DNA of 64,000 bases from JBHGXV01 sp041920505 (GCA_041920505.1 JBHGXV010000063.1:1-64000); one strand, 5' to 3'. Positions 33,484-41,969 are shown, numbered from the stretch's first letter. Notes: generated by a model from the sequence alone, not told the origin. Made by a program: numbers and translations.

Positions 33484-34418
33484 TGCTGCTCAAGCTGGGC
33501 CAGCACTTGCTGAATGCCAAGCGCGGCCTGTTCATTTTTATTCTTCTCGTTCATCAACACTTCAATTGCCTGCATGTTGCTTTGCTGGAAGTGGGCGACG
33601 ACCTCCTGGGCCATCTGCTGATTGCGTCCCTCCAGACGGCTGAGCGCCTGACGGAGCAACTCTGCCACTTCTTGTGCTGTCGATACGGTCTGGGTCATAT
33701 TCATCAACGATTCCTCCTCTGTCATGCGTGGTTCATCCGTTTCCGGCAGAGCCAAAGCCGCTGCCACTTCCTTTTGTGCCTGGTTGTCTGCCCCATCCGG
33801 CTCGCTCATCCCGCCGTCCTCCGGGACGATGTACAGAATCTCCCCGGACAGGCGAAAACGATCGTCCAGATCGGGAAGAAACACGTATTCCTTGCCGGAC
33901 AGTCCCAAATCCTGTTCCAACAGGAACGAAATCGCCCGAATCGAGACCTGGTTGATCCCTTTCGACCGGGCAAACGCGTAAACGTGGTCGTTGGCCAGCT
34001 TCCACTCGGCCAAAAACCAGCGGTTGTCTCCCTCGTAGCGAACAAACCGCAGATCGCGCTCCAGCACCAGCATGCGGGCGATCTGATTCCAGGAGAATTG
34101 GGTCTTGGTGCGCAATTCCCGCTGGATCTGCTCCGCCGTCTTCGGGGCGTGGACGGCGCGCAAATACCGATACGCCAAATCAAACAACTGGTTTGGCTGA
34201 TAGGTCAGCTCGACAATCGCCTCCGTCCGTCCGACGGCGACCGGAGCATGCGGCATGGCGAGCACCTGTGAGAGGATTTGCTCCCCTTGGCCGGCGAGGC
34301 CGATTTCGCGTAATTCTTGTTCCAGGCGCTCGATGATTTCGTTTCTCGGAAGTGAACGCTCCCCTGGCCGGAACACCTTCTTGATGAGACTCTCTGGCGT
34401 GTGGGTGGGCCGCTTCAT
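33480..34418 (-). CDS. Winged-helix-like protein with C-terminal coiled coil, hypothetical
   Basis: 312 residues. Residues ~100-160 (AEQIQRELRTKTQFSWNQIARML...RFVRYEGDNRWFLAEW) look like a HARE/winged helix-turn-helix. A second helical segment follows, then an acidic linker, then a Gln-rich helical C-terminus (VAHFQQSNMQAIEVLMNEKN). The ATG at 34418 has AAGGAG 7 nt upstream; the frame extends 23 codons further. First gene of the three-gene unit; a perfect inverted repeat (34450-34466) lies just upstream. It may be a DNA-binding regulator; function unknown. Confidence 0.65.
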   Translation of the reverse strand: MKRPTHTPESLIKKVFRPGERSLPRNEIIERLEQELREIGLAGQGEQILSQVLAMPHAPVAVGRTEAIVELTYQPNQLFDLAYRYLRAVHAPKTAEQIQRELRTKTQFSWNQIARMLVLERDLRFVRYEGDNRWFLAEWKLANDHVYAFARSKGINQVSIRAISFLLEQDLGLSGKEYVFLPDLDDRFRLSGEILYIVPEDGGMSEPDGADNQAQKEVAAALALPETDEPRMTEEESLMNMTQTVSTAQEVAELLRQALSRLEGRNQQMAQEVVAHFQQSNMQAIEVLMNEKNKNEQAALGIQQVLAQLEQQ

Positions 34419-34449
34419 GAACATTCTCCTTCTGGATTGACAAGTCTTT

Positions 34450-34466
34450 TTCCAAATAGCTTGGAA
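34450..34466. promoter_or_regulatory. Inverted repeat before the three-gene operon
   Basis: Perfect TTCCAA-5-TTGGAA, 32 nt upstream of the first start codon; candidate operator. Confidence 0.45.
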
Positions 34467-34488
34467 TACCTTAGTAATTCTACACAAA

Positions 34489-34521
34489 CAAAAAAACTCC
34501 TACAGCCGTAGGCGTTTTTTT
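34489..34521. terminator. Bidirectional terminator
   Basis: CCTAC/GTAGG stem flanked by seven A and seven T; ends yhaM on the minus strand. Confidence 0.75.
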
Positions 34522-34527
34522 GTGCCT

Positions 34528-35478
34528 TCAATATCCCCGCCACACCTTGCGCCGAAGCGCCGGAGCGTAAATCCACTCCGTATCGGCGGTGGCCATTTCG
34601 GCCAGCGCCAGTCCGAACGCGTTCATCTTGGAGTCGATCTGGTCGAGGTAGTGAAACAGCACGGCGGTCGGCGTCTTGCCGGAGACCGCGCTGCCCCAGC
34701 CGAACTCCACGTCGCCGTGGTGGCTTAGGATGCAGTGCTTCAGATGAAGCACTTCTCCGTCCTCCTGGCTGATCCCCAGCTTGCGGCAGGCGTCGCTCAC
34801 CAGATCGACGCCGATCACCAGGTGGCCGAGCAACTGTCCCGGCGTAGTGTAATCCGGAGCAATCGCGTCGGAGAGCTCGTACAATTTGCCGATATCGTGC
34901 AGGATGCAGGTGGCGTACAGCACGTCCCTGTCCGCCTGCGGGTAGAGCGGGAGCAACCGCTCAGCCGCGGACAAGAGCGACACGATGTGTTCCAGAAGCC
35001 CGCTGTAGTAGCTGTGGTGCATCTTCACCCCGGCAGGGTAGGCGGCAAGCCGTTCGGCCACCTGGCCGCTTTCGATGATCTCGCGCACGATCGCTCTGAG
35101 CGTGTCGCTTTTGATCTCGCCGATGAACGTCTCCAGACGGCCTGTGAGCTCGTCCGGCGCGTGAGCGGAGGCGGGTACAAGCGATTCCACCGCCACCTCG
35201 TCGGCGGCCGTCGCCAGCCGGATGCGCTGGATGATCAGTTGCTTTTTCCCCCGATAGGACTGTACCATAGCGTCAATCTTCACGATCGACTTGACCTGGA
35301 TCATCGCCTTCTGCTCTTCCGTCACGTCCCACAGTTTGGCCGGCAGACTGCCGGAGCGATCCCCCAACTCCAGTTGCAGGTACTCGCTCTGGTTGCTTGC
35401 GACGCACACCTCCCGGCTTTTCACCAGACAGTAGGCGATCAGTCTCTCTCCTTCTGCGTAATCAAGCAAGTATTTCAT
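34528..35478 (-). CDS. yhaM: 3'-5' exoribonuclease YhaM
   Basis: 316 residues, matching YhaM length. An N-terminal OB-fold (about 12-95: LAYCLVKSREV-like start, QSYRGKKQLIIQRIRL) is followed by an HD phosphohydrolase domain with MHHSYYSGLLEH, LHDIGK (His194-Asp195) and ILSHHGD. YhaM degrades RNA and single-stranded DNA from the 3' end. It is the last gene of a run DedA, DUF1232, yhaM, with a 6-bp gap to the DUF1232 gene. Confidence 0.93.
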   Translation of the reverse strand: MKYLLDYAEGERLIAYCLVKSREVCVASNQSEYLQLELGDRSGSLPAKLWDVTEEQKAMIQVKSIVKIDAMVQSYRGKKQLIIQRIRLATAADEVAVESLVPASAHAPDELTGRLETFIGEIKSDTLRAIVREIIESGQVAERLAAYPAGVKMHHSYYSGLLEHIVSLLSAAERLLPLYPQADRDVLYATCILHDIGKLYELSDAIAPDYTTPGQLLGHLVIGVDLVSDACRKLGISQEDGEVLHLKHCILSHHGDVEFGWGSAVSGKTPTAVLFHYLDQIDSKMNAFGLALAEMATADTEWIYAPALRRKVWRGY

Positions 35479-35484
35479 CTGTCG

Positions 35485-36057
35485 CTATTTCTCCTTGTGT
35501 CCGAAGACGATTTCCTCGATCTTTTTCAGCACCCGCTTGCCGATCAGCTCGTCCGCCGCCTTGATGACGCGGGTGATCACCTCTAGCAGGTCCTCTTCGT
35601 TGTTCCAGTGTTCGCGCACGATCTCCTGGTCCACGTCGACGAGAATCTTGCGCAAGGCGTAAACGGCGAGCACGACGTCGTCTAACAGGCCCATCGGTCC
35701 GATCAGGACTTCCGGGATCAGGTCGACAGGAGCGAGAAAATACGTGACCGCCAAACCGGCAATCGTCTTCGAGTGGACCGGCACCCGCTTGTCCACCAGC
35801 AGCCGGGCCAACAGAACGAACAGGTCGGGAGCGAGCAAGACATACTTGGCGACGGTGTCGCCGAGGCCCCGTTCGCGAATAAACGCCTCAATCTTCGCTC
35901 TCAGCTTGTCGTAAAACCGCTGGTGCTCTTCCGGCAGAGGCACCGGCACCAGTTCGGGCAACTGGCGTACGGCGGGCAAGCCGGACGTTTCCCGAACAGA
36001 CGTTTCCTGGCCAGACGATTCGTGCCCCTCCGCCTGTTTGTGCTCCTCTCGCGTCAT
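35485..36057 (-). CDS. DUF1232 (YkvA-like) protein
   Basis: 190 residues. A variable, charged N-terminus of ~45 residues is followed by a helical region, then the DUF1232 motif (AVTYFLAPVDLIPEVLIG and LLDDVVLAVYALRKIL), a pair of hydrophobic helices probably inserted in or at the membrane. The ATG shares a base with the stop codon of the DedA gene (TGATG), so translation is coupled. Function of the family unknown. Confidence 0.85.
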   Translation of the reverse strand: MTREEHKQAEGHESSGQETSVRETSGLPAVRQLPELVPVPLPEEHQRFYDKLRAKIEAFIRERGLGDTVAKYVLLAPDLFVLLARLLVDKRVPVHSKTIAGLAVTYFLAPVDLIPEVLIGPMGLLDDVVLAVYALRKILVDVDQEIVREHWNNEEDLLEVITRVIKAADELIGKRVLKKIEEIVFGHKEK

Positions 36058-36677
36058 CACGATCCCTCCTGTTCGCTCACCGTTTTTTTGCGCCGCCTGA
36101 ACAGCGATCCGCCAACCAGCACCGCAAGCAATGCCAGTACGACCACCGTCAGGTTCTCGGCGATCAGATCAAACAACTGCTCCCAGTGCTGTCCCAGCCG
36201 CCAGCCAAGCGTGACGAACACCCCGCTCCACACCAGTCCCCCCGCATAGGAGAACAGCATGAAGACAGGAAACGGCAACCGGGTGATCCCGGCGAAGTAG
36301 GCGGTAAACTGGCGCACGCCGGGAACGAAATAGCCGAGCGGCAAGGCCCATTTGCCGGCGCGGGCAAACCACTCCTCCGTCCGTTTGTACAGGGAGTAGC
36401 CCATTCCGAAGCGGGGCCCGTACCGTTCGATGAGCGGGTAGCCCACCATCCGCCCGATCCAGTAAGCCGCGGTCATCGCGCTGATCGAGCCCAAATACGA
36501 GACCAAAAGCGTCGGCCATAACCCAAGCCGCCCCGTGGAAACGAGAAAACCGGAGAAGACCAGGAGCGTCTCTTCCGGCAGCGGCATGCCGAGAATGCCG
36601 AGAAAAAACAGCAGGTAAAGGGCCGGATATCCGAAATCATCGATATAGGCAAAAGAGAGTTGGACGACATCTTCCAT
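36057..36677 (-). CDS. DedA-family membrane protein
   Basis: 206 residues with four to five membrane helices and the DedA/VTT signatures FLGILGMPLPEETLLVFSG and GYFVPGVRQFTAYFAGI. Members flip undecaprenyl phosphate or phospholipids (UptA, PetA in Bacillus). The ATG at 36677 is preferred for its fit to the family; the frame is open further upstream. First gene of the DedA-DUF1232-yhaM run. Which lipid it handles is not predictable. Confidence 0.9.
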   Translation of the reverse strand: MEDVVQLSFAYIDDFGYPALYLLFFLGILGMPLPEETLLVFSGFLVSTGRLGLWPTLLVSYLGSISAMTAAYWIGRMVGYPLIERYGPRFGMGYSLYKRTEEWFARAGKWALPLGYFVPGVRQFTAYFAGITRLPFPVFMLFSYAGGLVWSGVFVTLGWRLGQHWEQLFDLIAENLTVVVLALLAVLVGGSLFRRRKKTVSEQEGS

Positions 36678-36787
36678 TTGCTCACCACGTTTTCGTCGTT
36701 CGGTGTCTTCTCCATTATGCCAAATTGGGCAAGGAAAGCAAACCGTCTGACGTTCTACTGCGGTGAAGGTGAAAACAGGACGCTTCC

Positions 36788-36820
36788 TTGACAGGACAAG
36801 AAAATAGGTGTAAATTACAC
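36788..36820 (+). promoter_or_regulatory. phaQRC promoter with overlapping palindromic operator
   Basis: TTGACA (36788-36793), 17 nt, TAAATT (36811-36816). A perfect 13-bp palindrome GTGTAAATTACAC (36808-36820) covers the -10, as expected for an autoregulatory PadR-type repressor such as PhaQ. Confidence 0.8.
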
Positions 36821-36871
36821 ATAGGTAGCAAAACACCATAGTGGGTACTTCTGTGTTAAGGAGGATGTTTC

Positions 36872-37279
36872 GTGGATCAGGATATGGTCAAACCGATCCG
36901 TAGCTGGCTTACGCCGTATTTGCTCCTCTTGCTGCGCTCCTGGGAGACGCACGGATACGACTTGATCCAAAAGCTCAGCCTGTTCGGCTTTCCGACGATC
37001 GACCAAGGTACGGTCTACCGTACGTTACGCCAGTTAGAGAAGGAGGGATTCATCACGTCGGCGTGGGACGCGACCGACGGCGGACCGGCGCGGCGACTGT
37101 ATTCGATTACGGAGGCGGGCGAACAGTTTCTTAAGCAGTGGGCCAACGCACTGGGCGAGTACAATCGCATGCTGGACAACTTTTTCACGCTGTACACCGG
37201 AAAATCCTTGGCTTCCTCTGCTCCGGCCGACGAACCGAAACGGCAATCGTCGCCCAAGCCAGAGCGGCCAACCGAATAA
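36872..37279 (+). CDS. phaQ: PhaQ, PadR-family transcriptional regulator of PHA synthesis
   Basis: 135 residues. PadR winged helix with HGYDLIQKLSLFGFPTIDQG and TVYRTLRQLEKEGFI, and an Ala/Ser/Pro-rich C-terminus. In Bacillus megaterium PhaQ represses the pha operon and senses PHA. The start is GTG with AAGGAGG 7 nt upstream. First gene of phaQ-phaR-phaC; the palindrome over the promoter is the obvious target. Confidence 0.88.
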   Translation: MDQDMVKPIRSWLTPYLLLLLRSWETHGYDLIQKLSLFGFPTIDQGTVYRTLRQLEKEGFITSAWDATDGGPARRLYSITEAGEQFLKQWANALGEYNRMLDNFFTLYTGKSLASSAPADEPKRQSSPKPERPTE

Positions 37280-37294
37280 AGGAGTGGATGTACA

Positions 37295-37783
37295 ATGGCA
37301 GAACAACAAACGGCTTTTGCTTTGCCGCAAACAGTGATCCACCTGTTCGAAAAACAGTGGGCGGCCGCAACCGGCGCGTTCAATGCCAACGACGCTTTCG
37401 CCGACTTGATGAACGCGTACCTGAAGGGCATGACGCAGTGGCAGGAGGCGTGGATCAAAAGCGGGGAAACATGGCTCTCGCTGATGAATCTGCCCACCCG
37501 CGAGGATGTGAGCCGCATCGCGGAGCATGCGATCCACCTCGAAGAGCGGATCGAACAGGCGGAGGATCGACTGGAGCGGTTGTCCGCCCAGGAGGCGCGC
37601 ATCGTCTACCTGGAGCACGAACTGTCCACCCTGCGCACGGAGTTGGCCGCGCTCCGCACCCGCTTAGACGACCTGGAAAAAGCCGCCGCCGAGCCGTCCG
37701 CTGCCAAGCCCGCCGCCTCGTCCGCTGCCAAATCGCGCAAAAACGGCCGCGGGAAGAACGCCGCCTCCGATGTGGCAGAGTAA
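37295..37783 (+). CDS. phaR: PhaR, subunit of class IV polyhydroxyalkanoate synthase
   Basis: 162 residues. The N-terminal ~70 residues match the PhaR family (LFEKQWAAATGAF, GMTQWQEAWIKSGETWLSL); a coiled coil at about 80-130 (ERIEQAEDRLERL, EHELSTLRTELAALRTRLDDLE) and an Ala/Lys-rich tail resembling phasin-type granule binding follow. PhaR is required with PhaC for activity in class IV synthases. It overlaps phaC by 14 bp. Confidence 0.9.
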   Translation: MAEQQTAFALPQTVIHLFEKQWAAATGAFNANDAFADLMNAYLKGMTQWQEAWIKSGETWLSLMNLPTREDVSRIAEHAIHLEERIEQAEDRLERLSAQEARIVYLEHELSTLRTELAALRTRLDDLEKAAAEPSAAKPAASSAAKSRKNGRGKNAASDVAE

Positions 37784-38909
37784 CCATCTGTACGCGCTGG
37801 CCGAGCAACTGCGTCAGACCGACAATCGTACTGCCAGTACAAGCTCGCCGGGCACAGGGGATGACGGGGAAATCGCCCGTCTGGCCGCGCGCATCGAACA
37901 CATCGCGCGTCGCCTCGAACAGGCGGTGTTGCCGACGATCGGAACGACGCCCAGAACCCTCGTCTGGCGCAAAAACAAAAGCAGATTGTACCGGTACGCA
38001 TGCGGGAATCGGCGTTTTGCCCTCCCGCTTTTCATCGTGTACGGGCTGATCAAACGGCCGACGATTCTCGACCTCACGCCGGACGACAGCCTGATCGCCT
38101 ACCTGTGCGGAGCCGGATTTGACGTCTACCTTTTGGACTGGGGGGAGTTCGGGCCGGAAGACGTCTCGATCGGCTTGCCGGAATTGCTTTTCGACCACTT
38201 GCCGCGGGCAATCCGGGCGATGCAGCAGGCTTCCGCTTCCGACGCCTTCCACCTGCTCGGCTACTGCATGGGCGGGACGCTGGCCGCCGTCTGGGCGGCG
38301 CTTCACCCGCAGGCCCCGCTGGCCAGCCTGGTCCTGATCGCAAGCCCCATCGATTTTGCCGAAATCGGCGAGTACCGCCGCTGGCTCGATCCGAGCCGGT
38401 TTGATCCCGAGGAACTGGTGCGGCGGGTGGGCAACATTCCCGGCCACTGGCTGACCTGGGCCAATCTGTGGCTGCGTCCGCTGGAAAACATCTGGACACC
38501 GCTTAAGCGGCTGCTCGTTCACGGAGACGACGACGAGTACCTCACCCGCTGGCTGGCGCTCAACCGCTGGCTGCACGACAACGTGCCGTTTCCCGGCACC
38601 GCCTTTGTCCAGTGGATTCGCTGGTTTTACCAGGAAAACCGGCTCGCGGCAGGCGGACTGGAAATGCGTTGCCAGCCTGTGCGCCTCTCGAACATCGCCT
38701 GCCCGCTGTTGGTCTTCGTCTCCGAGCGGGATCACCTGGTCCCGCCCGGACAGTCGCTGTCCGTGCTCGCGGCCGTATCCAGCCGGGAGAAACGCGTCTT
38801 TCGGGCGCAAGCCGGCCATGTTAGCTTGGTGGTAGGCCGTTACGCCCGCGAACACACCTGGCCCATGCTGCGCGAATGGCTGGCCGCCCAAAACCGCCGG
38901 AAAAATTGA
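37770..38909 (+). CDS. phaC: PhaC, class IV polyhydroxyalkanoate synthase catalytic subunit
   Basis: 379 residues, alpha/beta-hydrolase fold. The lipase-like box GYCMGG contains the nucleophile Cys166; Asp321 (SERDHLVPP) and His350 (AGHVSL) complete the triad, and the family motif YLLDWGEFGPED is present. Polymerises (R)-3-hydroxyacyl-CoA into storage polymer on the granule surface. The first ~50 residues are longer and less conserved than usual. No phaB (acetoacetyl-CoA reductase) sits between phaR and phaC, unlike B. megaterium, so monomer supply must come from elsewhere. Confidence 0.93.
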   Translation: MWQSNHLYALAEQLRQTDNRTASTSSPGTGDDGEIARLAARIEHIARRLEQAVLPTIGTTPRTLVWRKNKSRLYRYACGNRRFALPLFIVYGLIKRPTILDLTPDDSLIAYLCGAGFDVYLLDWGEFGPEDVSIGLPELLFDHLPRAIRAMQQASASDAFHLLGYCMGGTLAAVWAALHPQAPLASLVLIASPIDFAEIGEYRRWLDPSRFDPEELVRRVGNIPGHWLTWANLWLRPLENIWTPLKRLLVHGDDDEYLTRWLALNRWLHDNVPFPGTAFVQWIRWFYQENRLAAGGLEMRCQPVRLSNIACPLLVFVSERDHLVPPGQSLSVLAAVSSREKRVFRAQAGHVSLVVGRYAREHTWPMLREWLAAQNRRKN

Positions 38910-38992
38910 AGAAACCGGTTTCTGCCGTGGCTTGCACCTTTTCTTTCGGTTATAATGAAGATAGTCAAGCGCAGATGAGGAGACAAGCCACT

Positions 38993-39475
38993 ATGTGGAA
39001 AAAACTGTACCGCAGAGCGAAGTACGAATACTACAAGCTGATCCGGATGAAAGGAGCCCCGTCCATCATCGCCCGTGGCTTCTCCGTCGGCATTTTCATC
39101 GAATTCATCACGCTGCCCACGTTTGGCCTCGCGTTCATCCTGTTGTATCCGTTGAACATCCTGTTCCGCTCCAGCTTTGCCGCCTCGCTGATCGGCTTCG
39201 TCATCGGCAAGATGTTGTTGCCCCTGTTCATGATCCTCAACCTGAAGCTGGGGAACACGATCGTCGGCAAACCGTTGCGGGAACACCTCCACCACAACCA
39301 CGAATCGTTCGGTTCCTGGCTGGGGTGGCTGAAGCAAAACGGCATCGCTTACTTCACCGGCAGCGCGATCATGGGCGTGATCGTCGCTTTTGGTAGCTAT
39401 TTTCTCGTCTACGCGGCCTTGCAATGGTACCGCAAAAAACGCGCCCGCCGCTCGCTGGCCGAAGGGGGCGCGTGA
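38993..39475 (+). CDS. DUF2062 membrane protein
   Basis: 160 residues with three membrane segments (GFSVGIFIEFITLPTFGLAF, SLIGFVIGKMLLPLFMILNL, a C-terminal helix). The pattern GAPSIIARGFSVGIF...P is that of DUF2062. GAGGAG is 10 nt upstream of the chosen ATG. A TATAAT lies at 38951-38956 but its -35 is poor. Possibly a glycosyltransferase partner or a membrane assembly protein; function unknown. Confidence 0.85.
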   Translation: MWKKLYRRAKYEYYKLIRMKGAPSIIARGFSVGIFIEFITLPTFGLAFILLYPLNILFRSSFAASLIGFVIGKMLLPLFMILNLKLGNTIVGKPLREHLHHNHESFGSWLGWLKQNGIAYFTGSAIMGVIVAFGSYFLVYAALQWYRKKRARRSLAEGGA

Positions 39476-39482
39476 GTCAAGC

Positions 39483-39528
39483 AAAAAAGACCGGACTTTT
39501 CCACACGGGAAAAGATCCGGTCTTTTTT
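39483..39528. terminator. Strong bidirectional terminator
   Basis: About 19-bp stem (39483-39502 with 39508-39528, one bulge) with A- and T-runs on both ends; lies between convergent genes. Confidence 0.9.
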
Positions 39529-39541
39529 CGTCTGGCGCCGC

Positions 39542-39787
39542 TTACTCTGCGGACGGCTGATTGTCCCGGTCAAATACGCCCTTTTCGCGCAAGTGATCCA
39601 TGATTTCGGCAACCGTGTACTTCTTCTCAATGAGAGACATGATCTCGTCCGTCTGTTCGTGCGTCAAACCGGTTGCCCACAGGCTTTCGCGCAGCAACAC
39701 GTCGTTAGAACGACGGAAATACGATTGCAGCGTGCGGAGGACACGCCCTTCGAAATTGGTTTTGAGCATCAATTCACTTGTTGACAT
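39542..39787 (-). CDS. Conserved small hypothetical protein
   Basis: 81 residues, helical and soluble: MSTSELMLKTNFEGRVLRTL at the start, YTVAEIMDHLREKGVF near the end. No family recognised. GAGGTG lies 6 nt before the ATG. Monocistronic, ended by the shared terminator at 39483-39528. Confidence 0.65.
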   Translation of the reverse strand: MSTSELMLKTNFEGRVLRTLQSYFRRSNDVLLRESLWATGLTHEQTDEIMSLIEKKYTVAEIMDHLREKGVFDRDNQPSAE

Positions 39788-39862
39788 ACGCGTCACCTCT
39801 TCACCGATTTTCCCCAAGGGTCATACTTTTTATTATCGCCCAAATGGCGAAGAGAATCAATC

Positions 39863-40615
39863 CTACACTTCCGGCATCGGGCGCCGCTTGTGCTCGGAGA
39901 CGCGGTGCAGGTGCTGGATGCGCTCCAGGGCCAAAGGCGAGGTCTCCCCGGTAATCAGGAAGCGGTCCAACTCTTCATAGGTGAACCCCATCTCCTGCTC
40001 GTCGGTCTGATTGGCCCACAAGTCGGCCGACGGCGCTTTGGTGAGTATCGACTCCGGCACGCCCAGCGCGCGGGCGATAATGCGGATTTCGTGTTTGGTC
40101 AGGCTGGCCACCGGGTTGATGTCGGCGAGGCCGTCGCCTCCTTTGGTCATATAGCCGACGTAAATTTCGCTGCGGTTGCAGGTGTCAACGACGAGATAGC
40201 CTTTCTGGTTGGCGATGGCGTACAAGGTGGTCATGCGCAGGCGCGCCTTGGTGTTGCCCTTCGTCTTGTCGTCCAACTCCAGCACCGGGGCAATCTGGCT
40301 GACGATCGCGTCGAACGGAGCGGCCAGATCGACCGTCACCAGGTTTAACCCGATTGCTTCCGCCAGCTTGTGTGAATCTTCGGCGTGCACCTGTTGCGAA
40401 TAAGCCGGCATCCACACCCCGATCACACGGTCGCGACCCAGGGCACGCACGCACAGCGCAGCCGTCACCGCACTGTCGATGCCGCCGGAGATGCCGACAA
40501 CGGCGCCGTTCAGCCCCTGGCCTTCAATTTGCTCGCGGATGAACGCCACGCGTTTCTCGATGTCTTGTTGCACGTTTTGCTCGTAGTGCTTCAGGTACTC
40601 CTGAAACGTGTCCAT
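39863..40615 (-). CDS. nadE: NH3-dependent NAD+ synthetase
   Basis: 250 residues. PP-loop SGGIDS at 43-48, DTCNRSE, and KAPSADLWANQTDEQEMGF are the NadE signatures. It amidates deamido-NAD with ammonia; no glutaminase domain is present. The ATG at 40615 has GGGAGGAG upstream; longer in-frame starts lack homology. Confidence 0.95.
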   Translation of the reverse strand: MDTFQEYLKHYEQNVQQDIEKRVAFIREQIEGQGLNGAVVGISGGIDSAVTAALCVRALGRDRVIGVWMPAYSQQVHAEDSHKLAEAIGLNLVTVDLAAPFDAIVSQIAPVLELDDKTKGNTKARLRMTTLYAIANQKGYLVVDTCNRSEIYVGYMTKGGDGLADINPVASLTKHEIRIIARALGVPESILTKAPSADLWANQTDEQEMGFTYEELDRFLITGETSPLALERIQHLHRVSEHKRRPMPEV

Positions 40616-40737
40616 GTCCGTCTCCTCCCATCCACTCTCACTAGCTATCATCCTATCACGCGCGTGCCGCCGAGGCAAATGCGAAAACCCGGCGTTCGCC
40701 TTGTCCTGACTGGAAAAGCGGCGCGAGGATTTCCGCA

Positions 40738-40769
40738 AAGAAAAGAGCGGCCCCGGTATGCGGAGCCGC
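40738..40769 (-). terminator. Intrinsic terminator
   Basis: GCGGCTCCG/CGGGGCCGC stem (one mismatch) followed by CTCTTTTC on the minus strand, 11 nt after the 57-residue gene. Confidence 0.65.
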
Positions 40770-40779
40770 CTGTGGTGTT

Positions 40780-40953
40780 TTAGGAGCGCGATGGTTTGCC
40801 GGAATATGCCGTCATCATCTCTTCCAGTTCTTTCACGTCTTTTTCCAACTCGCGAATGTCTTCTTCGATGAGTTTTTTCAGGTGCTGCTTTTCCCGCAGC
40901 ACTTTGCGTGTCTGCTCCAGCCGTTGGTTCATGTCAAAAACACCGAGATACAC
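40780..40953 (-). CDS. Small coiled-coil protein, 57 residues
   Basis: Starts GTG at 40953 with GGAGGG 7 nt upstream: MYLGVFDMNQRLEQTRKVL, then a long charged helix (EEDIRELEKDVKELEEMM) and a short tail GKPSRS. Nearly the whole protein is predicted coiled coil. It has its own terminator. Known family not recognised; short enough to be missed by length-limited gene callers. Confidence 0.65.
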   Translation of the reverse strand: MYLGVFDMNQRLEQTRKVLREKQHLKKLIEEDIRELEKDVKELEEMMTAYSGKPSRS

Positions 40954-41024
40954 TGCCGTTCCCTCCCTATGTAAGATGCTGCTTCCACCTTACATCATAT
41001 GCGGCAGCGATGATAGGTTGACAA

Positions 41025-41378
41025 TTATTTTGCCCCGCCTGTCTGCCACTTGGCCAGTTCGGCGCGCAACCGCTGCACCTCTTGCTGCAGGGCCCGTTTT
41101 TCGATGCGGTCGATTTCGCGGTCCAACTCGGATACGCCGGGGGCCGTCGGGCCGAACTCTTCCCAGACGGCGGATTCGTGCGCGGCGAACAGCGGTTCTT
41201 TCGGCACGATCGCAGCCAGCACCACGTATATCAGCAGCGGAACCCCGGTAAAGACAGTCAGCAAGACCACGGCGATCCTGACAAGCGTCGGGTCGATCTC
41301 AAGGAAGTGGCCGATCCCTCCGCACAAGCCTGTCAGTTTTTTGTCCGTCCGCGAACGGTACAAACGTTTTCCCATCAT
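41025..41378 (-). CDS. PspC-domain membrane protein
   Basis: 117 residues. The PspC domain is at 1-65: GKRLYRSRTDKKLTGLCGGIG, then a membrane helix (LVRIAVVLLTVFTGVPLLIYVVLAAIVP cut across ~30-58), followed by a cytoplasmic helical tail with coiled-coil character. Phage-shock PspC-like proteins respond to membrane stress. The ATG at 41378 has AGGAAGG 7 nt upstream; the next codon is also ATG. Confidence 0.9.
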   Translation of the reverse strand: MMGKRLYRSRTDKKLTGLCGGIGHFLEIDPTLVRIAVVLLTVFTGVPLLIYVVLAAIVPKEPLFAAHESAVWEEFGPTAPGVSELDREIDRIEKRALQQEVQRLRAELAKWQTGGAK

Positions 41379-41567
41379 CCAAAATCCTTCCTTTCCTGCA
41401 TTCCCTGACGTTTGGTATACCTTTACGATACCCGAAGAGGCGAGGGCGGCAAAACTGGCTTGGGAGGGATTGTCTATCCGACCTGAGACGGAGAGCGGCC
41501 GAGACACCTTGCGACAGCGGGATAAAACGGGCGACAAAGGCCCACGCTATAGGGGAGGTGATCGCTG

Positions 41568-41837
41568 ATGCAGAGGCTTCGCACACGCCTGTTGGCACTC
41601 TCATGCCTGATCGTGGTCTCGCCCGTCGGCTGCTCCCCGCTCGCGGCGCGCCAACCCGGTTCTCCCGCGATCGAAAGCGACCGCAGCGCTTACTACCAAC
41701 AAAGCGTCGTGCTGCCCGACAGGCCTGAGCCGAATCTGACTCCCTACGGGACGCCAGCCAACACCGGTACCAGCAGCGACTACGGCCGCAGCCTGCGCCC
41801 CGACGCGGTCTCCGTCTATCCGTTCGGCAGGCGGTAG
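41568..41837 (+). CDS. Small exported, possibly lipoprotein, hypothetical
   Basis: 89 residues. A basic N-terminus (MQRLRTRLL) and a hydrophobic core end in VSPVGC, an imperfect lipobox with Cys22. The mature part is Pro/Ser/Tyr-rich and unstructured. GGAGGTG is 7 nt upstream of the ATG. Divergent from the PspC gene. A GC-rich hairpin without a T-run (41860-41887) follows. Confidence 0.55.
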   Translation: MQRLRTRLLALSCLIVVSPVGCSPLAARQPGSPAIESDRSAYYQQSVVLPDRPEPNLTPYGTPANTGTSSDYGRSLRPDAVSVYPFGRR

Positions 41838-41904
41838 CGTGTGTTACCGTTGCGAGAGGCCCCTGGTACCGCCGCCGGGGCCAGGGGAGCGGGCAGCGGA
41901 CTAG

Positions 41905-41969
41905 GTTGATTGGCAGGAGTTGAAACAATTGGTAAACTCTAAACATACGGACGACAACTGCCAATCAAC
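41905..41969. repeat. 12-bp perfect inverted repeat at the edge of the low-GC island
   Basis: GTTGATTGGCAG (41905-41916) and CTGCCAATCAAC (41958-41969) are separated by 41 AT-rich bp, right before the ribosome site of the next gene. Confidence 0.75.
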
